DNA of 6,780 nucleotides. Source: Promethearchaeota archaeon. GTDB lineage: Archaea; Asgardarchaeota; Lokiarchaeia; Sigynarchaeales; SOKP01. The position numbers and the translations under genes are program-made. The DNA lies in assembly GCA_019894735.1 (NCBI GenBank), contig JAGXOB010000118.1, positions 1 through 6,780 of the forward strand. Direction: 5' to 3'. Under the pieces are notes generated by a model. The model was given only the letters and a program-made list of their open reading frames with translations, had not been told where the DNA came from and ran no database searches. Below, piece after piece: positions 1-5,832 of this stretch. Numbering within the stretch: position 1 is the first letter of the stretch; each line of letters starts with the position of its first letter.

Positions 1-35
1 TCTGACATTTTTATATTATCATTCTCTGAAAGCAT
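1..35 (-). CDS. possible start of a further gene, cut by the left edge
   Basis: An ATG at 33-35 opens a minus-strand frame that stays open to the edge and reads MLSENDNIKMS. Eleven codons are far too few to identify a product. The only support is position: a TATA-like TTTTATAA (minus strand, plus 56-63) is centred about 25 bases before this ATG, which is the spacing expected for a leaderless archaeal transcript, and the gene would follow the direction of all the others. There is no Shine-Dalgarno sequence close by. It could equally be non-coding AT-rich spacer. Confidence 0.25.
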   Translation of the reverse strand, partial: MLSENDNIKMS

Positions 36-55
36 TAAAAATAATTATAACTTCA

Positions 56-63
56 TTATAAAA
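56..63 (-). promoter_or_regulatory. candidate TATA box for a gene starting at the left edge
   Basis: The minus strand reads TTTTATAA here, close to the archaeal TATA consensus. It lies between the DUF1846 stop codon and a possible ATG at 33-35, with a spacing that would start the transcript at or near that ATG. The whole 1-117 stretch is extremely AT-rich, so a chance match is quite possible. Confidence 0.25.
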
Positions 64-117
64 ATATTAATTATCAAACACAGCTAATAAGAATTTCGAG
101 ATAATTTTAAAACTAGA

Positions 118-1635
118 TTAGGTTATAAATAGACTTTTCGATGAAAAATTTGGATCAGACGTTATATTTAGACCTAATCGTCTTAAACCGGCTTCATCTC
201 CTGGAGTGGGTATATGAGTTGAGTGCATTTCACATCCATTTAATTCCTTAAGTTTATCTATTGCTACCTTAGCAGAGTGGTTGAAATCAGCACTGATACT
301 TAAAGCAATAAGAGTTTCTTCAAGATTGAGACTTAATTGTTTGTTATTGAAAATTTCTGATTTTAAATAACTAATAGACTCTAGAATATTAGGGGATAAA
401 AGGTGTATATTATCAGGAATACCCGCCAATTCTTTAATTGTATTTAAAATTAAACTAGAAGCAGCATGCATCAACGGTGAATTACTACCAGTTATAATCT
501 TTCCATTAGCCAACTGTAATGCAGCTCCAGCAAATACACCATCGTGACCTTTCCCTTTTTCTTTGGCAACTTCAGAAGCTTCTCGAGCCTCATTTACAAC
601 ATATCGATCTTCTACAGTGAGATTCAGTTCTTTCATCAACAATTCCGCTCTTTGTATAGTCTTCTTATCTGATCCACCCATCGCATATTCACAACTATAT
701 CTCAAATATCTTCTGATAAGTTCCTGTTTTGCCGCTTGTTGTACCAGATCGTCATCAATTATTGCAAAACCTGCTTTATTTACGCCCATATCCGTAGGAG
801 ATTTATAGACTAATCTGCTATCCATAATTCTTTCCATGATTTTCTTAACCACAGGAAAAATCTCTACATCTCTGTTATAATTTACTGCCATTATATTATA
901 AGCGTCAAGATGAAAGGGATCTACTTGATTAAAATCACCAAGGTCGGCAGTCGCCGATTCATACGCCATATTTACGGGGTGCTTTAACGGTAAATTCCAA
1001 ATTGGAAAGGTTTCAAATTTAGCATAACCTGCATCCATCCCCCTTATATGTTCGTGATATATCTGGGAGAGACATGTTGCCAATTTCCCACTACCTGGAC
1101 CGGGTGCTGTTACGATTATTATCGGTTTGGTTGTCTCGATGTAAGGATTCGCACCATACCCTTCATCACTTATGATTAAATCAATATTAGTAGGATAACC
1201 GCTAATCGATTTATGCTTATATACCTTAATATTCCGGCGCTCTAGTTTATTCATAAATTGTTTTACTACTTGCTGTCCATTGAAACGTGTAACTACTACC
1301 CCACTTACATTTATTTCTCCATCTCGAAGATCATCGATTATTTTCATTGCATTTATGTCATATGTTATGCCAAAATCTGCACGAATCTTCCTTCTTTCTA
1401 TATCACCAGAATAAATACAAATAATAACCTCAATTTTATCCTTAAGCACCTTTAGAAGCTTCATTTTCACATTAGGATCGAATCCCGGGAGTACTCGAGA
1501 AGCGTGATAATCGTATATGAGCTTTCCGCCAAATTCAAGGTATAATTTATTTCCAAATTGAGCAGCTCGATCTAGAATGCTCTTAGATTGTTCTTGTAGA
1601 TATTTTTCATTATCAAATCCGATTTTTTGATTAAT
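118..1635 (-). CDS. UPF0371/DUF1846 family protein, apparent ATT start
   Basis: This is a full-length member of the DUF1846 (UPF0371) family, a conserved, probably cytoplasmic family with known structures but no settled biochemical function. Landmarks in a 505-residue numbering are KIGFDNEKYLQEQSK near the N-terminus, LEFGGKL and SRVLPGFDPNVK at about 30-55, GITYD at 89-93, a P-loop-like TAPGPGSGK at 176-184, KFETFPIWNLPLKHPVN at 206-222, YKSPTDMGVN at 277-286 and GCEMHSTHI at 467-475. The first conventional start, a GTG at 1468-1470, lies inside the conserved domain. The same frame stays open upstream to a TAA at 1651-1653 and encodes the family's N-terminus, but contains no ATG, GTG or TTG. 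I chose ATT at 1633-1635 because AAGGT (1644-1648) lies 8 bases before it and the resulting length, about 500 residues, fits the family. The gene follows the crotonase gene after 36 bases with no terminator, so the two may be co-transcribed. The P-loop-like segment suggests nucleotide or phosphate binding, which is inference only. A start codon damaged by mutation or assembly error is the alternative. Confidence 0.9.
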   Translation of the reverse strand: MNQKIGFDNEKYLQEQSKSILDRAAQFGNKLYLEFGGKLIYDYHASRVLPGFDPNVKMKLLKVLKDKIEVIICIYSGDIERRKIRADFGITYDINAMKIIDDLRDGEINVSGVVVTRFNGQQVVKQFMNKLERRNIKVYKHKSISGYPTNIDLIISDEGYGANPYIETTKPIIIVTAPGPGSGKLATCLSQIYHEHIRGMDAGYAKFETFPIWNLPLKHPVNMAYESATADLGDFNQVDPFHLDAYNIMAVNYNRDVEIFPVVKKIMERIMDSRLVYKSPTDMGVNKAGFAIIDDDLVQQAAKQELIRRYLRYSCEYAMGGSDKKTIQRAELLMKELNLTVEDRYVVNEAREASEVAKEKGKGHDGVFAGAALQLANGKIITGSNSPLMHAASSLILNTIKELAGIPDNIHLLSPNILESISYLKSEIFNNKQLSLNLEETLIALSISADFNHSAKVAIDKLKELNGCEMHSTHIPTPGDEAGLRRLGLNITSDPNFSSKSLFIT

Positions 1636-1643
1636 AAGAATCG

Positions 1644-1648
1644 ACCTT
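1644..1648 (-). promoter_or_regulatory. Shine-Dalgarno site supporting an ATT start
   Basis: The minus strand reads AAGGT, followed by 8 bases and then ATT at 1633-1635 in the DUF1846 frame. This is ordinary Shine-Dalgarno spacing. It favours this ATT over the nearer ATT at 1639-1641, which would be only 2 bases away, and over the internal GTG at 1468-1470. Confidence 0.5.
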
Positions 1649-1663
1649 ACTTATAGTGATATT

Positions 1664-1671
1664 ATTTTAAA
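1664..1671 (-). promoter_or_regulatory. candidate TATA box for the DUF1846 gene
   Basis: The minus strand reads TTTAAAAT, immediately after the stop codon of the crotonase gene. Its centre is about 32 bases before the proposed ATT start, the same geometry as the TATA boxes before the crotonase and acyl-CoA dehydrogenase genes. It could give the DUF1846 gene its own promoter as well as read-through from upstream. AT-rich context makes this uncertain. Confidence 0.35.
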
Positions 1672-2493
1672 TCATTTTCCTTTAAAAATTGGATCTTTTT
1701 TAGTATTTAAGGATTTCAGCGCTGCCCTAAAATCATGTGTGGTAAAAAGAGCTCTAAGACCCTCGTTTTCAAGGTCTAGAGTATTTGATAATATCTCCTT
1801 AAAATAATTATGCATTGTTTTTTTCATCAGTTTTAACGATAAAGACGGTCCTTTGGGAGGTATTAATTTTAAGGCTTGTTCTCTTACAAAGGGCATGAGT
1901 TCTTCGCGTGGTAAAACACGATTCACAAATCCAAGTTGATAGGCTTCTTGAGCAGTGATCTTCTTTCCAAAATAGAGTAATTCTTTCGCTTTTTGAAAGC
2001 CGACGTAAAAAGGTAGTAAAAAATGAGAGGCTAGTTCTGCGATGACCGCACGCTTTATAAAGTAAAATCCAATCCACGCATCATCAGCCATGTAAATTAA
2101 ATCCGCTCCTGCTAAAGGCAGTGTAAAGCCCGCACCTACAGCTAAACCGTTTATAGCTGCTATGACGGGTTTAGAGAAGGACCAAAATTTCATGCAAAGC
2201 CTTTTTACAGCAATATCAGTTAAATCAATCTCTTCTAATATTTCTGGAGGTAGTTGAGGGTAGATATTCATGTTAAAATAACCACCAGAGGAGAATGCGT
2301 TCGCTTCCTCGCATCCAGTAATAATTAATAGTTTCGCATTTTTATCTGCTTCCATATCTGCTAACACAGTTTCTATTTCCAAAAAGGTGAGAAAAGACAT
2401 CGCATTTTTTCTCTTTGGTTGGTTAATTGTTATTGTACATATTCCATTATCTTCCTTTTCATAAATAATATCTTGAATATCTTCGATTTTCAT
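1672..2493 (-). CDS. crotonase-fold protein, probable enoyl-CoA isomerase
   Basis: This 273-residue protein belongs to the enoyl-CoA hydratase/isomerase (crotonase) superfamily, which binds acyl-CoA thioesters and stabilises an enolate in an oxyanion hole. Oxyanion-hole segments are visible at AFSSGGYFN (66-74) and NGLAVGAGF (115-123), followed by ADL and the C-terminal FGKKITAQEAYQLGFVNRV (175-192). The two glutamates of classical hydratases (rat Glu144 and Glu164) are replaced, by my hand alignment, by Thr124 and Phe145. A glutamate, E153, instead falls where ECI2-type delta3-delta2-enoyl-CoA isomerases carry theirs. The FGKK-T-x-EA stretch also resembles ECI2, so I favour double-bond isomerase over hydratase. 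A thioesterase or another crotonase activity remains possible. The ATG start has only a weak GAG 8 bases upstream and probably a very short leader. The gene sits after the acyl-CoA dehydrogenase but behind two T-rich terminators, and 36 bases before the DUF1846 gene. Family assignment is secure; specific reaction is inferred. Confidence 0.9.
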   Translation of the reverse strand: MKIEDIQDIIYEKEDNGICTITINQPKRKNAMSFLTFLEIETVLADMEADKNAKLLIITGCEEANAFSSGGYFNMNIYPQLPPEILEEIDLTDIAVKRLCMKFWSFSKPVIAAINGLAVGAGFTLPLAGADLIYMADDAWIGFYFIKRAVIAELASHFLLPFYVGFQKAKELLYFGKKITAQEAYQLGFVNRVLPREELMPFVREQALKLIPPKGPSLSLKLMKKTMHNYFKEILSNTLDLENEGLRALFTTHDFRAALKSLNTKKDPIFKGK

Positions 2494-2502
2494 TATTAAA
2501 AC

Positions 2503-2520
2503 TCAAATACCTTAATTTGA
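2503..2520. repeat. 6-bp inverted repeat at the crotonase promoter
   Basis: The plus strand reads TCAAAT, then ACCTTA, then ATTTGA, giving perfect 6-bp arms around a 6-base spacer. It lies between the TATA box and the predicted transcription start, a place where a dimeric repressor could block initiation. The arms are short and AT-rich, so chance is a real alternative. I see no clear second copy in the window. Confidence 0.35.
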
Positions 2521-2529
2521 ATATATATA
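2521..2529 (-). promoter_or_regulatory. TATA box for the crotonase gene
   Basis: The minus strand reads TATATATAT, centred about 32 bases before the ATG at 2491-2493 and preceded upstream by AAAACCAAACTC, which may act as the BRE region. Archaeal transcription normally starts some 22-27 bases downstream of the TATA centre, giving a predicted start near 2498-2503 and a leader of about 5-10 bases. Its position just after two T-rich terminators supports a separate transcription unit. Confidence 0.5.
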
Positions 2530-2564
2530 GAGTTTGGTTTTCTCACTTATAATTGTTTTCAACT

Positions 2565-2582
2565 AAAAAAAGAATAAAAAAA
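2565..2582 (-). terminator. second T-rich terminator after acyl-CoA dehydrogenase
   Basis: On the coding strand this reads as seven T, then ATTC, then seven T, with no preceding hairpin. It lies about 15 bases downstream of the first T-run and likely serves as a back-up stop before the crotonase promoter. Confidence 0.5.
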
Positions 2583-2596
2583 CTATCTTGAATGTT

Positions 2597-2607
2597 AAAA
2601 AAAAAAA
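2597..2607 (-). terminator. T-rich terminator after acyl-CoA dehydrogenase
   Basis: An uninterrupted run of eleven T on the coding strand begins 2 bases after the TAA stop codon (2610-2612). There is no G+C hairpin before it, which fits intrinsic archaeal termination on oligo-T rather than a bacterial rho-independent terminator. Confidence 0.6.
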
Positions 2608-2609
2608 GA

Positions 2610-3890
2610 TTAAAGCAATTTAAATAACTGCCTAAGAGTTAAACTCATAATATATTGTTGCACTTGCCTTGTACCACCACCAATTTCCTGAATTCTACTT
2701 ATCCCTAAAAGATCATGCATAATTGTATTATCACAAACACCAGCTCCACCCATAAGATTTGCACATTCGTATACAACGCGTTCAGCTAGTTGTGTGCTAA
2801 GAAATTTAAGCTGAGACGCAGTAGCAACCAGAGCTAAATTAAATTCTTTCGGTAATGTGCCTAACTTTTCCATCTTATCGTCAATCATTTGACAAACATT
2901 TAAATTTGCTAACGTCAAGCTGACAGTTTGAGCCCATAAATCAGAAAGAGGAAATCCTACCCCTTGATACTTCAAGACTTCCTTATCGAACTGCTTTCTC
3001 ATGTTTGTATAGATAACAGCGTGGGTAATCGCGTTCCAAGCTTCCGCTAGATTTAAGCATACGATCCCTAATCGTTCTAGATTAAGCCCTTCGAACAAAT
3101 GCGACCTTCCTTCGCCTGGTTTTCCTAAGACATATTCTGAAGGAACTTTCAAATTTGACAGGGTTTCTTTTCCTAAATGTATCCTTGGAGTCCAGGGAAT
3201 GTTAATGCGTTCAACGCTCCAGCCATCCCAAGAAGTATCAACTAAGAACTGAGCCATAGTATTTCCGTTGTTCTTTTCACTGACAGCGTACACTACCGCC
3301 CAATCTGCTTTACTTCCATTAGTTTGATATATTTTTTGCCCGTTTAGAAGATAACTTCCATCTCCCTGTTCTTCACAAGTGGTAAGCATATGAACAGCAT
3401 CAGATCCTCTTTCTGGTTCTGTTATGCAAATACACCCTATTTTTTCTCCCGTTACTAATTGTTTTAAAGCTTTCAATCGAACCTCAACATCTTCGTGGTG
3501 AAGAATTAAGGGATTCACTGCTAGAACCGTAGCTCCGGCACCCATTGCTAGCTGCGGATCAAAAAAATCCATTGCTAAAACTCTCATAAATTCCGTAGTT
3601 ATCCCATAGGGTTCAAAATCTAATCCAAGGTTATCAAATTTGTGCATTCGGGTAATATAACCGTTTCTGCCAATTTCAGGTATCCAATCGTAGAATTCTT
3701 CGTTATGGGTTATATTATTATCCTTTTCAAAATTCACGAAAAACTTTTGGGCTTGTTTTAAGAAATTAAAATGCTTTGGTTTTAAAAAACTCATCAAATT
3801 GTAATTTAAAAATTTATTACGCGTTTTTAAAGAGAGTTTTTCTAAGATTTCGTCATTTATACATTGAACTTTACCTTTATTATTAACCAA
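2610..3890 (-). CDS. acyl-CoA dehydrogenase, IVD/LCAD-type active site
   Basis: This 426-residue FAD enzyme should oxidise an acyl-CoA to the trans-2-enoyl-CoA and pass electrons to an electron-transfer flavoprotein. The family signature ITEPERGSD is at 156-164, a flavin-domain segment YQTNGSKADW at 188-197, and the C-terminal helical domain carries MGGAGV near 380-385 and EIGGGTRQVQ at 402-411. In medium- and short-chain enzymes the last motif contains the catalytic glutamate (YEGT); here that position is Gly405. Glu272, in GLNLERL, matches the helix-G glutamate used as base by isovaleryl-CoA and long-chain acyl-CoA dehydrogenases, so catalytic activity is expected. The N-terminus is some 40 residues longer than the usual core of about 380. 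The start is taken as TTG (3888-3890), because the frame has no ATG or GTG between it and an upstream TAA at 3909-3911; the next Met is residue 33. Chain-length specificity cannot be read from sequence. The gene follows the acyl-CoA synthetase but has its own promoter and terminators. Confidence 0.93.
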   Translation of the reverse strand: MVNNKGKVQCINDEILEKLSLKTRNKFLNYNLMSFLKPKHFNFLKQAQKFFVNFEKDNNITHNEEFYDWIPEIGRNGYITRMHKFDNLGLDFEPYGITTEFMRVLAMDFFDPQLAMGAGATVLAVNPLILHHEDVEVRLKALKQLVTGEKIGCICITEPERGSDAVHMLTTCEEQGDGSYLLNGQKIYQTNGSKADWAVVYAVSEKNNGNTMAQFLVDTSWDGWSVERINIPWTPRIHLGKETLSNLKVPSEYVLGKPGEGRSHLFEGLNLERLGIVCLNLAEAWNAITHAVIYTNMRKQFDKEVLKYQGVGFPLSDLWAQTVSLTLANLNVCQMIDDKMEKLGTLPKEFNLALVATASQLKFLSTQLAERVVYECANLMGGAGVCDNTIMHDLLGISRIQEIGGGTRQVQQYIMSLTLRQLFKLL

Positions 3891-3917
3891 TATAATCCAC
3901 TCTTTGACTTAGAACTA

Positions 3918-3928
3918 AATTATAATTA
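3918..3928 (-). promoter_or_regulatory. candidate TATA box for acyl-CoA dehydrogenase
   Basis: The minus strand reads ATTATAATTTA, centred about 33 bases before the TTG start. The implied transcript would begin near 3896-3901, leaving a leader of roughly 6-11 bases; the weak Shine-Dalgarno-like GAGTGGAT (around 3895-3902) would lie at or across its 5' end. The T-run ending the upstream gene (3966-3980) makes a separate promoter necessary. Confidence 0.4.
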
Positions 3929-3930
3929 TG

Positions 3931-3942
3931 ATTAATATTAAT
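3931..3942. repeat. 12-bp perfect palindrome upstream of the TATA box
   Basis: ATTAATATTAAT is self-complementary over all 12 bases and lies directly upstream of the proposed TATA box of the acyl-CoA dehydrogenase gene, where activators or repressors may bind. It consists only of A and T, so its information content is low and it may be fortuitous. Confidence 0.25.
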
Positions 3943-3965
3943 GGAGATCCTAAAATAACTTTATG

Positions 3966-3980
3966 AAAAAATAAAAAAAA
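3966..3980 (-). terminator. T-rich terminator after acyl-CoA synthetase
   Basis: The coding strand reads eight T, one A, then six T, starting 5 bases after the TAA at 3986-3988. No hairpin precedes it. It looks like an archaeal oligo-T terminator separating the synthetase from the acyl-CoA dehydrogenase. Confidence 0.6.
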
Positions 3981-3985
3981 TGTAA

Positions 3986-5716
3986 TTATTTTGTTGCTTC
4001 TTCTCTAAGAGATCTTTTTAAAACTTTTCCTACTACGGTTAACGGTAAAGATTCTCTAAATTCCCAAGATCTAGGGTTTTCATATTTCGAGAGATGTTCA
4101 ATAGCGTATTTTTTTAAACTTTCCTTTACCGAATCTGTAGGTTCAATTCCTTCTTTTAGTTGAACTACTGCTTTAACTATTTCACTTCCAGGACGATCTG
4201 GATCTTTCAATCCGATGATTGCTACTAATTCTATATCTGGATGCTTTGTCAATATATCTTCTACATGAACGCTGTAGACTTTAAATCCACTGACGATTAA
4301 CATGTCTTTAGTTCGATCTACAATTGTAATATAACCATCTTCATCCATTACACCTACATCACCGGTATGAAACCAACCATCGATAATCGTTTTGGCATTT
4401 GCTTCTGGTTTATTGTAATAACCCCGTGTTACTTGGGGGCCTCGACATATTATTTCTCCTGGTTTTCCAAGTTCAACTTGGTCTCCCGTTTCAACATCGA
4501 CTAGTCTAATATCAGTATCAGGAACGGGTATCCCTACAGTCCCAACCTTTTTTGTACCATAGTAGGGATTCATTGTAAGTATAGGAGATGTTTCAGTCAT
4601 ACCATATACTTCCAATACTTTTTTCTTAGCTTGCATGTTATCCTCAAAATCATTAATAGCCTCTGCGGGGAATGGAGCAGCTCCAGAAATATAAACTTCA
4701 ATATCTTTTAAGACTTCAGTTGGTATGTGTTTAGATTTATCGTTGTTTTTTATTGCTAGATAAAGAGTAGGGACATTTACCATTATCTGTGGTTTTTTAT
4801 CTATCATTTCCTCAATTAGATGATCTGTATCTCTCGGATTTGCGATAAGTACTTGGGAAACGGATAGATAGAGAGTCACCATGCTCATTGCTAAACCAGC
4901 GAGATGGAAAAGAGGAAAAGCAGACAAATTATTGGCATCCTCTTGTTCTTCCGATGATCTATCGATCCAATTAGAGATTTGCACTATATTTGTAAGAATA
5001 TTAGCGTGAGTAAGCTCTGTTCCCTTAGGCAATCCAGTAGTCCCGCCTGTATATTGAAGTAGCGCGAGATCGTTTTTCGTGTCAATGTCGATGTGCTTTA
5101 AATCATTTTCTGTTTCTATAACTTCATTAAAATCAAGAACTAATTTACCTGCAAAAGGCACTACTTTTCCCTTAGGTATTTTTCCTATCATCTTCCCTAA
5201 GGTAACCTTTAGTTTTGATAACCCCATGTAATCCGAAATATTTGTTGTAATTACGCACTCTAACTTCGGTACTTTATCCAGAACTTTAGTTAACACTTTT
5301 TCATAAAAAGCATCTAACGTAACAAAGAATTTCGCTCCACTATCATTTATTTGATAAGCTATTTCTGTAGGACTCATTAATGGCGAACAACCAGAAGCTA
5401 CACCCCCCGCTAATAAAGTACCAAGGTGAGCTACTAAATATTGGGGACAATTAGCTAAATTTACTGCCACCCGATCTCCTTTCTTCAAGCCATTTTTTTG
5501 TAAGAAGGTTGCAAATCTATGTACATATTCTCTAAGCTCTCCAAAAGGCATCTCTCTTTCCATAAAATAGCAAGCGATTCGTTCGGGGTATTTAGTCATA
5601 GCTTTATCAAACAAATCACCAAGACTTTCTTTAGGATATTCTAAAGTTGGCTTGACGTGCTTATCATAAGATTTCGTCCATATTTTCGCATCATATGGAC
5701 TCATTTTAGTTTCCAT
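3986..5716 (-). CDS. acyl-CoA synthetase (fatty-acid--CoA ligase, AMP-forming)
   Basis: This 576-residue member of the ANL adenylate-forming superfamily activates a carboxylic acid with ATP to an acyl-adenylate and transfers it to CoA. The motifs are complete and in order: ATP phosphate-binding TGGTTGLPKG at 223-232, YGMTETSP at 371-378, GWFHTGD at 447-453, the hinge region DRTKD at 467-471, VSGFKVYSVHVED at 475-487, and the C-terminal adenylation lysine in GKVLKR, Lys564. Length and motif set fit medium/long-chain fatty-acyl-CoA ligases, although the true acid could be another aliphatic or aromatic one. One departure is YSVHVED where relatives usually have YPxEVE. There is no signal peptide or transmembrane segment, so a cytoplasmic location is expected. 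The ATG at 5714-5716 is well supported by AGAGGT 7 bases upstream. It probably supplies acyl-CoA to the dehydrogenase encoded next, although a T-rich terminator lies between. It is the only gene here with both a strong Shine-Dalgarno site and an apparently longer leader. Confidence 0.93.
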   Translation of the reverse strand: METKMSPYDAKIWTKSYDKHVKPTLEYPKESLGDLFDKAMTKYPERIACYFMEREMPFGELREYVHRFATFLQKNGLKKGDRVAVNLANCPQYLVAHLGTLLAGGVASGCSPLMSPTEIAYQINDSGAKFFVTLDAFYEKVLTKVLDKVPKLECVITTNISDYMGLSKLKVTLGKMIGKIPKGKVVPFAGKLVLDFNEVIETENDLKHIDIDTKNDLALLQYTGGTTGLPKGTELTHANILTNIVQISNWIDRSSEEQEDANNLSAFPLFHLAGLAMSMVTLYLSVSQVLIANPRDTDHLIEEMIDKKPQIMVNVPTLYLAIKNNDKSKHIPTEVLKDIEVYISGAAPFPAEAINDFEDNMQAKKKVLEVYGMTETSPILTMNPYYGTKKVGTVGIPVPDTDIRLVDVETGDQVELGKPGEIICRGPQVTRGYYNKPEANAKTIIDGWFHTGDVGVMDEDGYITIVDRTKDMLIVSGFKVYSVHVEDILTKHPDIELVAIIGLKDPDRPGSEIVKAVVQLKEGIEPTDSVKESLKKYAIEHLSKYENPRSWEFRESLPLTVVGKVLKRSLREEATK

Positions 5717-5724
5717 TAGATTTA

Positions 5725-5730
5725 CCTCTT
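5725..5730 (-). promoter_or_regulatory. Shine-Dalgarno site of acyl-CoA synthetase
   Basis: The minus strand reads AGAGGT inside AAGAGGTAA, with about 8 bases to the ATG at 5714-5716. It is the clearest ribosome binding site in the window and fixes this start; a second in-frame ATG four codons later has no comparable site. Confidence 0.65.
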
Positions 5731-5736
5731 AATTTT

Positions 5737-5757
5737 TATTCACAAAATTGGTGAATA
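5737..5757. repeat. 7-bp inverted repeat upstream of acyl-CoA synthetase
   Basis: The plus strand reads TATTCAC, then AAAATTG, then GTGAATA: perfect 7-bp arms around a 7-base spacer, ending about 20 bases before the ATG. This is the most G+C-containing palindrome in the spacers and is well placed for an operator of a dimeric regulator near the transcription start, or for a small leader hairpin. A related half-element, TTGGTGA at 5748-5754, recurs inverted as TCACCAA at 5799-5805. Which protein binds, if any, cannot be told. Confidence 0.45.
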
Positions 5758-5779
5758 TCATATTTATTGTTACATGGAT

Positions 5780-5820
5780 TAATAAATATTTAGCATAATC
5801 ACCAAACTAAATCTATAAAA
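5780..5820 (-). promoter_or_regulatory. promoter region of acyl-CoA synthetase, TATA box unresolved
   Basis: Two TATA-like stretches are present on the minus strand: TTTTATAG (5813-5820) and AAATATTTATTAAT (about 5779-5792). They imply leaders of roughly 75 or 45 bases respectively. A promoter must lie in this spacer, since a T-rich terminator closes the upstream gene at 5833-5849, but the sequence does not decide between the two. With the nearer box, the inverted repeat at 5737-5757 would fall right at the start of the transcript. Confidence 0.35.
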
Positions 5821-5832
5821 AGAGATATTATT

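Noticed and set aside
1..87. Plus-strand frame open from the left edge to a TAA at 85-87
   Set aside because: It could be the tail of a plus-strand gene, but the encoded residues are low-complexity Ile/Asn/Lys and nothing else supports it.
563..808. Plus-strand open frame of 81 codons
   Set aside because: It lies wholly antisense to the conserved DUF1846 gene, has a Ser/Cys-rich nondescript product and no recognisable motif.
1258..1455. Plus-strand open frame of 65 codons
   Set aside because: It is antisense to conserved DUF1846 codons; the Tyr/Ile/Asn-rich product is typical of reversed AT-rich coding sequence.
1468..1470. GTG as the start of the DUF1846 gene
   Set aside because: It falls inside the conserved sequence PGFDPNVKMK and would remove the family's N-terminus.
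1808..2077. Minus-strand open frame of 89 codons in another frame
   Set aside because: It is fully inside the crotonase gene, whose own frame carries the conserved motifs over the same bases.
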